A stretch of DNA of 64,000 bases from Margaritispora aquatica (GCA_007644065.1 VJWN01000018.1:558001-622000), one strand, 5' to 3'. Numbered from the stretch's first letter, positions 36,483 to 47,963 are shown. Notes: generated by a model from the sequence alone, not told the origin. Numbers and translations: made by a program.

Positions 36483-38593
36483 ATAGATTCACCAATAAAA
36501 AATACATTCAAGCGGTCAGATTCCTATGAAGAATTTAATACCGACACGGTGGTTGATCAAACAGAACACCAATATGAAGATGCCGAAAAGAATTACCAAC
36601 CAAGGTCCATCAAGCTCTGGTCTATTTTGGCCGGCGACTTTCTCTCTATGTTTATTGTAGCACTCGATCGTACAATCATTTCCACCGCTAATCCAAAGAT
36701 CACAGACGAGTTCGACTCCTTGAAGGATATCGGCTGGTATGGAAGCGGATATATGCTTGCTGCCGCGTGTATGTTTCCCATATCTGGTCGAGTGTACCAG
36801 CTCTACTCAACCAAATGGGTCTTATTGGGGTCTTTGGTCACTTCCAAAGCTGGTTCTGCCATTTGTGGCGCCTCTTCGAGCTCGATGATTTTTATTCTCG
36901 GTCGAGCAATTTCCGGTCTGGCATCAGCTGGCATCTTTACCGGTAGTATGATGGTAAGTGTTGCTCTTTTTCAGGAATGCCTCAGGTGGACTGGCATTTT
37001 TCCTATTCCACTGCGTTCCATTTTTCTTTTATCTTGCACCAGACATGTTCAATCTGACATCTGTTCAGGCCATGCTCCCGATCATACCCCTTCGAAAGCG
37101 TCCAGTGTAGACAGCCATGCTCGGAATGTTTTCTGGTATTGCAACAGTTATGGAGCCAGTGATTGAAGGAGCTTTGACTCGAATGTAGGTAGTACCAATT
37201 CCGGGCAGTATAAGGTGTTGACTTTGTAGTACATGGCGATGGTGTTTCTACATCAACCTTCCCATCGGCGGCTTCACCATAATTGCCATCCTTGTTTTTC
37301 TTGAAATCCCTCCACCGAAAAGCAATTCCCTCACTTTTTCGAACACATCAAGAACCTCGATCCTCTTGGTTTCCTGTTCTTCGTACCATCAATGGTCTGC
37401 CTTAGTCTCGCTTTGCAATGGGGAGGAACCGAACTCGCCTGGTCTGCGCCAACCATTATCTTTCTTCTTTTCGCCTTTGCAGTAACACTGGTCCTCTTCG
37501 TAATTGTAGAGATCTACACACCAAAGACAGCAATGGTACCAATGAGAATCATCCTCAATCGGTCAGTGGCAGGTAGCATGGTCATCATGCTATTGATAGC
37601 TGGGGCGATGATGGCTATCATTTACTACATGGCGTAAGTCTTTTTTCTCGCTGTTTCCTTCTTGGACAGGATACAGCCTCGTAGGTGCTTGCTTTGATGC
37701 TTCTGAGACCGCTCTCCCAAGTCATAATCTGTCCATTTCAAAGTTCCATGACAGCATTCTAATTCGTGACCCTATAGAATCTGGTTTCAAGCCATCAAAG
37801 GCGATTCGGCGATAACAGCCGGGTGCATTCCATCCCACTACTCCTATCCATGCTCATAACGAGTGTCCCAACAGCAATTTTGACACAAAAGTTTGAGCAA
37901 TATGTGCCATTTCTGTTGCTTGCACCCATATTTTGCACCATTGGGTCCGGTATGCTCTCATCTCTCACCCAAAACTCGAGTTCTGCAGCGTGGATTGGGT
38001 ACCAGGTAAGAAACCCATTTAAACCGCTGGAAATATATTACTGACAATAGTTGAAGATAGTTTTTGGAGTCGGCTTCGGATTTGGCTTTCAGACATGCAC
38101 CCTAGTACCCCAGGCGGTTCTAAAGCGAGAGGATGTGGCAGTCGGAATAGCCAGTACGTTTCTCTATTTCTTGCTCCAGAACTTTCTATCAGCTGTTCCA
38201 ACATTTCAAAAATTCAAGCTAACTCAATCTCTCATCGTGGTCTTTTTCATGCAGCAGCTTGGTGGCCATTTATTCTTGTCTGTTGGTCAAAACCTGTTTT
38301 CCGTCCAGCTTGTCAAAAGCCTTGCTGGCATTCCTGATATTGATGCGGAGGCAATCATCAGCTCTGGGGTGACTGATTTTGGTAGTTTCGTCCCAGCGAG
38401 TGAACTCACTGACGTGGTTAATGCGTACAATTATTCATTGACGCGTGTTTTCGATATGTCTGCTGCATTGAGCGCGTGTATGCTCCTTGGGGGAGCGGTT
38501 GTCGAGTGGAAGAACAACAATGGTGAGAAGCCTGATGATCTCGAGAACCTAATCAAACCGGAGGAGGGCATGTACCAAGATGGCAAGATTTGA
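36483..38593 (+). pseudogene. decayed MFS drug-efflux transporter (DHA14 type)
   Basis: The remnant aligns by eye over its length to fungal 14-segment efflux pumps ([87 protein letters not shown]). Exons appear as 36483-36953, 37069-37190 or so, about 37230-37633, 37778-38005 and 38051-38593. Defects: the codon where the start is expected, before Asp-Ser-Pro, is ATA (36483-36485) and no in-frame ATG lies upstream before a stop; TAG interrupts KRPV-TAM at 37108-37110; one base is missing in the T5 run at 37335-37339; another is missing near 37821-37823. Motif C, normally GP..GG, reads EPVIEG. A possible intron at 38154-38253 cannot be removed without changing the frame. The pump would have exported toxic compounds or metabolites. 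It is divergent from the regulator that also has a frame problem. Confidence 0.8.
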
Positions 38594-38951
38594 AATTCAA
38601 CTCGGGTCCAACTCCAAAAATTTCAACAATATCAGAGAGAAAAAGCTTGGGAATCTTAACTACTGACTAAATCATAGGATGAATCCGCAGAGCTGGCGAA
38701 ATCAATATAAGTAAAGTCGAAGCGAAGGAATCGCAGATTTCAGCGCTGATTCCGAGGAAGAGTGTGAAGATATAGGTTGATTCCATTAGAAAAATGTATG
38801 ACCTTATTGTTCATGTATTTGCGACGCAACTCAGCACATTTCGAGACTTTGTCTTCTGCCTCCTTCCTGAATATTTTCACATCTACTCGTATTGCGTGGA
38901 GACGAATTGATTGAGTTACGGATAGCCTAAGTGAACGCAACATAACATAAA
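38594..38951. other. intergenic, convergent 3' ends
   Basis: 358 bp between the decayed transporter (plus) and the second Zn(II)2Cys6 regulator (minus). Nothing recognisable. Confidence 0.5.
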
Positions 38952-40952
38952 TCAATTCCCGTCGAAAAGTAGGCCTAGTTGACCCTGAACTTGAAGGAAC
39001 TCGATCAATTGTGCCTCTAAATCATCTTCTGGTGGAGTAAATGCCCCAAATGTCTCTGCCGAGGTCACAGGGTGCTGAATCCAGTCGAAGTTGCGAGCAA
39101 AGCTAACTTCAGTGTGTTGGTCGAAATGGCTATCTGGACGAACTGTGTGATGAGCCGTTGTTGCCTGTACTTGATGGCTCAAAATGCAGCCTTCGGCGTT
39201 TTCTTCACCACTGCCTCGTTCACTTGACTGGGTAGAACGAGATACTTCACTGCTATTTCTTTGATGAGCGTCGGGTTGAGCATGAGCTGCTCTCTGCTCC
39301 AAAGCTACCTTCCATTTCGTAGCGAGCTGCCAAGGATGCTGAAGCTCTGAAAGAATCTTGAGCGATTTATGAACGATTTCTTGCATCCCAGAAGCCAGTT
39401 CGGGACAGATTTCGGGCCTCTTCCAGAGATGGTTGGCCAGTGATCCACATACATAGACACAGAACACAATCATCGCTGGAAACCCTTGATCCGGGGCCCT
39501 TAGCGAGAAGAAAGCGTCGATTTGCTCATGCAGCTCAAGAACGTTCGAAAAGAGTTCTGATGACATATTGAGCCAGAAATCTTGAGGTGCTGCACCATCG
39601 TTCTCTTTACCTATAATGTTATCGATGAAGCGTCTACGCAGGATGATTTGGCTTAGCCTAATAACCATCACTACTGACAGATAAGCCAGGTCTAACCCTT
39701 CGGCTTTATAGCCTCTGAAGTTCCATATCGACCACTTGTGCGGATTTGGAAGATGTTCTTCAAATGATGCCAATGATTCCCTCAAGCGATTGTAGTCACT
39801 CGAAGGCTTCCAAGCCTCCAAATCACCAATACTGGACGTCACTGCTCCGCGTGCTACCTGCCCCCAGAGATTATGCGCTTGAATAAGAGATGCAAATAAA
39901 GATCGGGAATTAGAATGAACGATAGAAGGATTCCGTATTGCAGCGAGTGTGCCTGCTAAGGCAGCACGCTCATGAGGGATCAAGCCGAATGCGAAATCTC
40001 TTTCATCGCACGGTAGAAGTGTCGTCACATCCAGTAGTGAAAAAGAAACCGGTGTTGTATATCCGGAGTGAAGATTGTCTTGACTTTCAAGCATCCAAAA
40101 AGTACGTCTTGCCATTTCGGCATTTATCACATCATCAGCTGTGAAGCCTGGGCGAAGCTCATAAGACTCCTCTCTGTGAAGACGCAGCATGCCAGCCATC
40201 CTGACAGCTATTCCCATATGGATATTGCTGGACGTTTTATCTCCCTTCCCCCACTCAGAAATAGCCAATAAAAAGAAGGCTTGGATTCGCTCCAATGTTG
40301 GAGTGTACATCTCTTCAATGACTAATGTCGCAGCTCTTTCCATAAAGACATCAGCTGCCTTCAATCCATCTCCAAAACGAGCTATCAAACTCGGCGTGAA
40401 TCTTGCTGAGATGCTCAGTATGCCGAGCAAGAAGAAAACGTTGACGGATGTAGGGTTATTTGTGAGCTGTTCCAGGAAAATAGCTTTTGGCAGGAAGCCA
40501 AGTTGAAAGAACGAAGAACCAAACGTCTTACATCCTTCGATGACTTCATTAAGCGGAGGCAATAAGTCCCAGCGATTTTCTATCGAAGACACAGAAAGAG
40601 ATCTCATCGAGGTCCTTGTTTCTGATAGCGAAAAAACCGAAGTCCCTTGGGCTTGAGTGATTTGTTGTGCCTGTGGAGTTGTAGCTTCAACATGCTTCTT
40701 GACAGTTGCTCGCCTGAAATTGCGGTCTGAGTCGTCACCTCGAGCTGGAAGGCGACACTCCGAGTCCATTCCTGCTTCTCGGCAGCCATTACAAGGAATT
40801 TGACCCTGATGATGTATACATTTCTTTCTCAAACGACGGCATCTCGTACATGCCACAGCGGCTCTCGTGCGTTTCCGGTCACCTTGGCGGCCGGCAGAGG
40901 CAATGCTATCAGGATTGTAATCCACACTCGGAGAAGTCGACGATTTATCCAT
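38952..40952 (-). CDS. Zn(II)2Cys6 transcription factor, 666 aa
   Basis: A single uninterrupted frame. The zinc cluster is at Cys35, 38, 45, 54, 57 and 66 (ACTRCRRLRKKC, then PCNGC), preceded by a basic stretch RQGDRKRTR. The fungal-specific regulatory domain covers about residues 130-550, including GIAVRMAGMLRLHRE and EMARRTFWMLESQDNL, which is the classical (R)RRxWW-like region of the middle homology domain. Such proteins bind CGG triplets, usually in pairs, and activate nearby pathway genes. It is the first gene on the left of the P450/dioxygenase/permease/hydrolase group, and CCGG-centred motifs occur in the promoters of that group, so a local pathway regulator is a reasonable inference. 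The C-terminus after 560 is polar and rich in Ser, Gln and His. Confidence 0.95.
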   Translation of the reverse strand: MDKSSTSPSVDYNPDSIASAGRQGDRKRTRAAVACTRCRRLRKKCIHHQGQIPCNGCREAGMDSECRLPARGDDSDRNFRRATVKKHVEATTPQAQQITQAQGTSVFSLSETRTSMRSLSVSSIENRWDLLPPLNEVIEGCKTFGSSFFQLGFLPKAIFLEQLTNNPTSVNVFFLLGILSISARFTPSLIARFGDGLKAADVFMERAATLVIEEMYTPTLERIQAFFLLAISEWGKGDKTSSNIHMGIAVRMAGMLRLHREESYELRPGFTADDVINAEMARRTFWMLESQDNLHSGYTTPVSFSLLDVTTLLPCDERDFAFGLIPHERAALAGTLAAIRNPSIVHSNSRSLFASLIQAHNLWGQVARGAVTSSIGDLEAWKPSSDYNRLRESLASFEEHLPNPHKWSIWNFRGYKAEGLDLAYLSVVMVIRLSQIILRRRFIDNIIGKENDGAAPQDFWLNMSSELFSNVLELHEQIDAFFSLRAPDQGFPAMIVFCVYVCGSLANHLWKRPEICPELASGMQEIVHKSLKILSELQHPWQLATKWKVALEQRAAHAQPDAHQRNSSEVSRSTQSSERGSGEENAEGCILSHQVQATTAHHTVRPDSHFDQHTEVSFARNFDWIQHPVTSAETFGAFTPPEDDLEAQLIEFLQVQGQLGLLFDGN

Positions 40953-41545
40953 TGTGAAGCAATTGAGACTTGATTGTAAATTGGAAGTGGAAGATTTCCT
41001 GCATTCTCATAGTTCCATCGACTCATGACAGAATAATGAGCTGGCACAGAGGAGGTCGTTGACAATATGGTATGCATGAGATACCATCAAATGCCATGTT
41101 TCCTTGACTCAAGGAAAGAATGGCTACGGTACTTTAGGGACCCAGCCTAGATCGATACAGTAGTAGCTGGAAAGTTTCCAGATCACCTCTTGGTAATAAT
41201 GTAGGTAGGATTGGATAAGACATGGCTGAAATCCCACTTCTACAAGCTCGAATCCCACTCTTGTGATTCAATACTGATAAGACATTTAAGTAGGGACTCG
41301 TGAATGAGGGTGAGAGTGAGTTTAAGAGTGAGAATACGTGCGAGATAGAGATTTCAAGTATGAGCGAGGTTTGAAATTCGGGCATGAGAAGCTCACAAAG
41401 TCATGTGCTGTAGCGGATGATTTAGTGCCTTTGGGGATGGCGTCACTTGTTCTGCAAGGAGTCTGGCGCTAAATTAGACATCAGATAAAAGATATATTTT
41501 CGCATTTTCATGTTTATTTCTTAATTCTCACTCCATCATCTTGAT
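40953..41545. other. intergenic upstream of the regulator
   Basis: About 590 bp. It holds the regulator's promoter and the 3' flank of the P450 gene. A purine-rich stretch of GAGTGAG-like repeats lies at about 41300-41350. No gene is visible. Confidence 0.5.
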
Positions 41546-43234
41546 TTACATATGAGAATCCTCATAGAATCTCTTGATAGTCTCTGACCTCGGCAAGATC
41601 CGACACTCAAAGTGAGCTGGTTTGCTAGCAGGATATTAGCAAAATCCTCGCCATAGAACGAAACGAAACGAAACGAAACATAAACGTAGACTACATACCT
41701 CGATAACCCGACCGTCAACTCACAACGGGGTGGAATCTCCTTTCCATCTTCTCCAACAATCGGTTTCAGGTCAAACGTTGCAAGGAGAGTTGACATAAAT
41801 ATATATACTCCAGCAAGTGCAACATGTTTTCCTAGACATACGCGTCTTCCAAAACCAAAGGACCCCTCAGGAAGCGGCTCTCCTAGACCCCCCTTTTCTT
41901 TGGGAATGTATCGATCGGGATTAAAGGTCTCCGGATCAGAGTATATCCGCTCATCGTGCGTCATTGCCTGGGCATTCGCATAGACAATTGAGCCCTTGGG
42001 AATGAGCATACCTTCGTAGATATCATCCTCCAGGGAAGCATGTGGCACGCCTAGTGGAGATAGAGGTACAACTCGCGTGGTCTCTTCAATGATATATTCC
42101 AGATATGGTAGTCTTTCCCGGTCCTCAAAGGTTGGCAGTCGCAACCCCTGTGTCACCGAGTCAATTTCCTCTTGCACGCGCCTTTGTACCTCTGGGTAGA
42201 GGATCAGGTGCAAGATGCAAACTACAATAGTTGCCCAGGTTGTGTTGCCTCCAGCTATGCTAATTGCACCCGAGGCACCCTTGATATCAGCTAAAGATAT
42301 CTCATTGTCTTTGCCTTCTTTCAAATTCTTGGAATATCGCTCATAATGCGTCCTCATGAAGGAGACTTCGCTAGCTGTTCCATTCTTGATACCTGGCTCA
42401 GTTGCTGCCCAAGGTGCATCATGAAGTCTCTGGATTGCAGATTTGGAGTCACGAGCATGCTTCAGAGGTGCTGAGCGAGCGAGCCAATTCGGAAGATGAC
42501 GAAGAAGCGGGAAGAAATCAACGAGAGTTCCTGCTGGAGTACCTCCGTTACCCGTTGCGTGATCCGCATCAACAGCCATTTGGATGAAAGCGTCGTCTTT
42601 CTCTTGGATTGTTACACCAAACCCAATTCGCATCATGACTCCTGATGAAAACCTTCTAGCGAGAGTCTCCCAATCTTCAGGATCCACAAGAATCTGGCGA
42701 CATGCTCGTCGAGCTTCTTCCAGCTGGATTGATCGGTAGGATTTGCAGGCAGTTGGAGTAAACGACTGCTGAAGAATCTTACGATGCAGTTTGAATCTTG
42801 GACCCCAAGGAAGGAAAGTCAGAGTGATTCCCCATCCCATGCTAGAAAGTGTTAGAAATCGGATACGGTTTTGGCGAGAGCTTAGGGATTACTTACACTT
42901 CAAATAGGACAAAGCGAGGCCTCGAAGCATAATTGGCACCACGCTTGTCCAACAAGTCATGGGCAATTTTTACACTATTGATCACAATAATAGGTCGTCC
43001 CAAAACGTTGAAGTAAAGGATATCAGACGAGTATTGTTTGCTCCATTCGATATATTTCTTCTCGGGCCCTATCACTGGGATGACTCGGAAGTGACCGAGT
43101 ATTGGCTCGCCTGGCGGTCCAGGGGGTAGAGGATATGGAGTTTTTTGACTTGTGGTAAGCTTTCTGACCAGTAGAGTGCCAAATATGAAGACAACGGCAA
43201 GCAAGCCATAATTTGATGTCAAAAATGAAGGCAT
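41546..43234 (-). CDS. cytochrome P450 monooxygenase
   Basis: Three exons, 43234-42897, 42841-41699 and 41624-41546, with introns of 55 and 74 nt; 519 aa. The last exon is only 79 nt and was found by its family-typical ending (RILPRSETIKRFYEDSHM). An N-terminal membrane anchor (GLLAVVFIFGTLLV) is followed by the proline hinge PYPLPPGPPGEP. The I-helix oxygen-binding motif reads AGGNTTW, the K-helix has EETTR near residue 362, the meander has FNPDRY, and the haem-binding loop is FGFGRRVCLG with the ligand Cys near residue 448. It resembles the microsomal P450s often labelled O-methylsterigmatocystin oxidoreductase; this label does not give the substrate. It needs an NADPH-P450 reductase encoded elsewhere. 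It shares a 512-bp divergent promoter with the dioxygenase-like gene, which suggests joint expression. Confidence 0.95.
41656..41680. repeat. (AAACG)n repeat inside a P450 intron
   Basis: About four to five copies of AAACG, the first and last imperfect, lie inside the second P450 intron (41625-41698). Confidence 0.8.
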
Positions 43235-43746
43235 CGCGAATAGTTCAAAACTAGAGCTTGCTGACCACAGATGGTGACCAAATTTGAACGAAATGTTTTA
43301 AAGAATATATTTGATTTCAAATCATTTCGTTCTGAGCGGTCGATTCCTAGCTTGTAGCCTCATGTTTGCTCCATTCTTGTGCAGAGCGTAAAGAAGAGAT
43401 TCCAAAATGTCCGTAAGCGAGCATCACAATAATTGCCGGTTGACGCAAGCGATAATGATTTCCGGCAACTTCTTATCTCTGTCCCACCCTCCCTCTATGG
43501 TGAAACTCTGCCGGCCAGCATCGCAGCTGTGGAACTGCTGTTCCTGTAATGTGGAACTTGTGCCGGGCGCCAAAGATGGGGTAGACTTGTCGGCAAATCG
43601 GTGGCGAGACCATCATCACGAGACTTTCTCTTCAAAAAGAAGAATACGCGATTTCATGTTCAGGCAAGCCAAGGAAATAATCTTCGATTAGAATTTGTTT
43701 TGGTTTGGCATCAGAAAACTAATTGTCCTCTTCGTCACGATTCATA
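43235..43746. promoter_or_regulatory. divergent promoter, P450 and dioxygenase-like gene
   Basis: 512 bp between divergent start codons. It contains TTGCCGG at 43433-43439, CCGGCAA (the reverse complement) at 43463-43469, TGCCGGCCAGCA at 43509-43520 and TGCCGGGC at about 43561. These CCGG cores fit Zn(II)2Cys6-type sites and recur in the other promoters of the cluster. Confidence 0.5.
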
Positions 43747-45661
43747 ATGGGTGACGCAAAGCCAGCCTCAACTTCCTCTCTTGGAGCGACAGCGCAGTCA
43801 ACTTTCACAACTAAAGCAACAGCTCAAGATCCATACTGCTACCAAACTGGATTCAATAACAGATTTGCTTCTGAGGCTCTGTAAGATATCTCTTGGCATA
43901 TAACCGAAGTCAAATCTAACAAACTTAAGGCCAAACACCCTTCCTCATGGTAGAAATACACCTCAAAGGTGCAAGTATGATCTTTTCTCAGAACAAGTAA
44001 GATAAACACACTTTGTTTCTCAGAGTCACACGCTGACAATGCTACTAGTTGAATGGAACATCTTTTGTATCATCGAGAGCCTCTGTACAGCACGCGTAAG
44101 ACAGCTCCAATCTACATTTGGATAGCGAACTAACTATCTGAAAGATGGTTTTATCGTATCCGTCCCTCTGCAGCTCATGGGGCACTATCGAAACTGGACA
44201 ATAGCAAATCTAAGGTATTGCTTTCCAAACAAACATATGATGCTCGAGTCGAACTTAATTGAACATCTAGTTACAATCATGCTTCTCTCTAGCAAATCCA
44301 GCAGTAGAATACTCGCCAATGGAATGTGTCTGGGATCCATTTCCATTGCCTGCAGGTGAAGAAAAGATCGACTTTGTAGAAGGTTTGACTACTATCTGTG
44401 GACATGGCGATCCTACTTTGAAAGAAGGTCTCGCTATTCACATGTACACGGCCAACACCTCAATGGATAAAAGGGCATTTTGCAACAACGATGGCGACAT
44501 GTTAATCATGCCTCAACAAGGCCGACTCAACATTCAAACAGAGTTTGGAAGGTAAGCGAGCCTCTATCCAGCACCATTAGAAAGAGATAGGAAGCTTACA
44601 AATGACAGGATAATGGTCAAGCCTGGCGAAATCGTAGTGATCCAAGCTGGTATCCGCTTCAAAGTCGCGCTTCCAGATGGACCAGTTAGAGGCTACATCC
44701 AAGAGATCTTCGGCTCGCACTATGAGCTCCCTGAACTCGGCCCCATCGGCTCCAACGGCATGGCTCTCCCACGCGATTTCGAGACACCAGTTGCATCTTT
44801 CGACATCGACCTCTCGCCTTGGACAATAGTCTATAAGCTTGGAGGGCAACTTTATAGCTGCAGTCAAGATCACACGCCATTTGATGTAGTCGCTTGGCAT
44901 GGCAATTATGCTCCTTACAAGTATGAGCTCGAACGCTTCGTGAACTCTGCTACTGTGGACAAAGACCAGAGCGATCCATCCATTTACTGCGTTTTGACTG
45001 CGAAATCGAAAACCGAAGGAGTAGCACTGACGGATTTCTTGATCTTCACACCGAAGTGGAGTGTTACGAGCAACACATTCAGACCGCCTTATTATCACAG
45101 GAATGTGAATACGGAGATCATGGGTATGGTGTATGGCGACTGGTATGGAACGGGACATTCACTTGCGCCTGGTGGACTGAGTTATGAGGCTAGTTTCATG
45201 CCGCATGGAGGTGAGTGATGTTTCTGGTGTAAATGGCAAAGTAGCTGACCGCAACAGAGTCGATTGAAAAGTGGAGAGAAGCTTCGACAGTTGAGCTTCA
45301 GAACCAACGAATTTCCGAGAACTCTATTGGTAAGTGCCGTGTCTTCGAAAGCGGTGATTGCGTGTGCTCATTTATCGTTAGCGTTCATGTTCCATATCAC
45401 AAATCACGTAGCCATCACCGAGTTTGCCCAAAAGGCATCGAATCGAAACGGTAAGCATTGCCTAAGCTGATTTCACATGTGATGGTGCTAACAAAGTTAT
45501 TAGTCGTATCGGCCGACATTTGGAGCAATATCCAGGGTGGATTTCTCGATCACCTCGATGAAATAAATCGGGATTTGGAAGCTGCAGGACTTCCTGTGCT
45601 AGAGAGTCATGTGGAATTTGGAGGTGGGGCGGTAGAATTGCCCGAGAAATCTGTGTCATAA
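43747..45661 (+). CDS. homogentisate 1,2-dioxygenase-like enzyme, probably with another substrate
   Basis: Nine exons: 43747-43880, 43930-43996, 44049-44095, 44145-44214, 44271-44551, 44609-45210, 45258-45329, 45382-45450 and 45504-45661; 499 aa, longer than the usual 440-450. The fold is clear from NTLPHGRNTPQRC, AWFYRIRPSAAH, ANPAVEYSP, DGDMLIMPQQG, VAWHGNYAPYKYEL and LTAKSKTEG. The iron ligands are kept with exact spacing: His363, Glu369 and His399 correspond to human His335, Glu341 and His371. Three second-shell residues known from HGD structures (human His292, Tyr350 and His365) are Gln320, Trp378 and Glu393 here. The N-terminus has about 25 extra residues rich in Ser/Thr/Ala. I infer a mononuclear Fe(II) ring-cleaving dioxygenase whose substrate is not homogentisate. 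The genuine tyrosine-pathway gene (hmgA) is usually beside fumarylacetoacetate hydrolase and maleylacetoacetate isomerase, which are absent here. Confidence 0.92.
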
Positions 45662-45919
45662 GGGATATTTGTGAATAGACTATGTAAAATAATACGCAGT
45701 TTCTGAGGGTTCACACATACTGATACTCGAACAATACCCACAATATTCTATCATCAAAGAGCAATATAATATTAAACTAAGAATCGCCGGGTATTTTCCG
45801 GTATCTTGACTAGATCTATATAAATTTGTACACTTTAAAGATCGTGCAACTCCTGAGTGCACAATCAAAACTTGCTCTCTCTATCTCGCCAAGGCCATCC
45901 GTCTAATCCCACGCCAGAA

Positions 45920-47528
45920 TTACAAGTGTCCACAAAGGTGAATCTCCAGCTTCCTAAGTGGAATATACAGAATGCAAGCAACAGCGAACGCCATCTCAAA
46001 TCCAATATCTCCCGTGTGCTTTGCAATTGGACCCACGAACCAGGTCGTATTCATACACGGCACCACCAACCCAAAAGCCAGTATGCCTGTCCCGATCGCC
46101 GCGATTCCAGGTGGGAGCTTCTTTCCATCTCTCCAGATAGCCTGGTCATATGTGCTTGCATCTCCTTTCCGGAAGTAGAAATGCTCGATAATGACAATGA
46201 CGCCAAAAGCTCCCGGCCAATAAGACACAATGCCAAGGAAATTCTCAAGCGAGTAGAAGAAACTCTCGCTGGCTTTGATGGCTACTGGTATCATGATGAT
46301 AGTCGTGATAATAGCATACACCGTGCGAGGAATGAGAGCAGCCCATGTGGCAAGTGCTTGGAAGTTGAGGGATATGGTGTACATGGATGCTGACACATTT
46401 CCGGTGAGTGAGAAAGCGAGGAGGACCGCGATAAACTTCCCAAATCCTCCAGCTGGACGGAGCATGGCTTCGAGAACACCACCTGCGGAGTAAGATTCAT
46501 AGCCTGCGTTCCAAGATTCAATGTTGGGAGTTGAGGCACCAATGGCAGCACCGAGGATCATGAGGAGGATTGTCGGGAGGGTCTGACCGACGTAGACATA
46601 CCAAAACATGCGATTTCTAGGGCGGTTGTCAATAAGCGATTCAAAATGGGCGAAGAGTAGTTAACTTACGTCGGCGCATGTGGCGAATAATAAACCGCAA
46701 AATCTGACATGATTCCAGCAAATGGAAGCATGAACCCAGCAATCAGACAGCCATATGTCAGTACCGCAGAGGCTGTAGCTGGTTCGGTAGGAACAGGGAC
46801 GTTCAGATGCTTGCCACCACAGCCTACGGCAATGAGTAGAGAAACAATCGTAACGGCCCACGAGTAGGTGTTGAATATGTGCAACACTTTGTAACCACAA
46901 AACGAGACGAATAGTCCTAGAAGACCAGCTAGCACAATGCCCACTTTGATGGTCATCTTGCCGTCGCTTACAGCCGAGAGTGTTTGGCCCGTGATGATGA
47001 TAGCGATGATGGTGAAGCCAACAACAGCAACAAGGTTGAGAAGTGCAATGATAGAGACGGAGTACAGTCCAAATGAGTAACGCGCTTGAATGACTTGACG
47101 CATCCCCGTCTTTGGGCCCAATGTTCCAAGAAACGCAGTCATGATACAACAGATCAAGTTGAAAAATATTATCACCAAAGAACTGTCACGTAGACTGAGT
47201 CCATAGCCTAATGTGCCAGCCATTCCAGTGACAATTCTGTTTATACTTAGTGATTGCAAGCTTGCTGGAACAACCATACTTACGGTAAGAGATTGCACAT
47301 AATCGCCATCCACATAAAGAATATGTTATTGTAATTCGTTTTGACGCGCTCCTCCACAGGCACTGGCTGAATACCACGAACCTCCACCCCTACTGTCGCA
47401 AGCCATTTCCAGATACCGGTCTTGTCGTCGAAACTCTGTGAGTCAGAAGCGACAACATCTGAAGTGGAGACTTCAGAGTTTTTATTGTCGCCCTTCTCAA
47501 GGTCTACTTTCTCCTCATGTGTATTCAT
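45920..47528 (-). CDS. NCS1 permease, purine-cytosine (FCY2) type
   Basis: Three exons, 47528-47284, 47236-46670 and 46616-45920, with introns of 47 and 53 nt; 502 aa, the usual size. After a charged cytosolic N-terminus of about 50 residues come GIQPVPVEERVKTNYNN and the 12-segment membrane domain: GMAGTLGYGLSLRDSSLVI, FLGTLGPKTGMRQVIQARYSFG, FAGIMSDFAVYYSPHAP, and the typical ending AKHTGDIGFEMAF with YIPLRKLEI. Relatives of this branch import cytosine, purines, pyridoxine or nicotinamide-type heterocycles with protons. Its gene is convergent with the dioxygenase-like gene (258 bp between stops) and 435 bp downstream of the amidohydrolase on the same strand. The perfect palindrome TGCCGGCCGGCA lies 288 bp upstream of its start. 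Confidence 0.94.
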
Positions 47529-47963
47529 GGTGAAAATTTTAACAAACAGACTAGTAAATTTGCAAAGTAGAAATCCCGAGGCAGTGGACTGGCACGAAAA
47601 ACGAATGGATATCTGGGGAGGAATAACCTTAATGTGGAGGTTGAGGAGTGCATGAGAGCCAGGTTGTTGAAGACTGACTCCATATTTTTGTTATCCTCAA
47701 TCAGAACGGCAATTTCTAATCGGAAGGAAGATCCACTTTCTGTTGCCACTCTAGATACGGGGAATTGGTGCAAAGAAAATCTGATCTGAACGATACACAC
47801 TTGCTGCCGCACACTTGCCGGCCGGCATAGTTACTTGAATGAGAAAATACATGAGATACAGAAATAGCCAAGCCGACTATCAACAAAGAAATGAGAGATT
47901 GAAGAACAATTGATCAAAGATAAGGACATATTTTCAAGATTTCTTTCAATAGTATTCGTTGAC
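47529..47963. promoter_or_regulatory. NCS1 permease promoter
   Basis: 435 bp upstream of the permease. It contains TGCCGGCCGGCA at 47816-47827 and a GATA-type site AGATAA at 47919-47924, which would suit nitrogen-status control by an AreA-type factor. The GATA motif is short and common. Confidence 0.5.
47816..47827. promoter_or_regulatory. 12-bp palindrome TGCCGGCCGGCA
   Basis: A perfect inverted repeat centred between 47821 and 47822. It contains CCGGCCGG, an arrangement of CGG triplets as recognised by Zn(II)2Cys6 dimers. The core CCGGCCGG occurs again in the promoter between the amidohydrolase and the alpha/beta hydrolase. Confidence 0.5.

Noticed and set aside
38154..38253. possible intron in the decayed MFS gene
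   Set aside because: Donor and acceptor look good, but the length of 100 nt would shift the frame before QQLGG; left unresolved inside the pseudogene.
44577..45158. 193-codon frame on the minus strand
   Set aside because: It is the reverse of the largest exon of the dioxygenase-like gene and has no domain.
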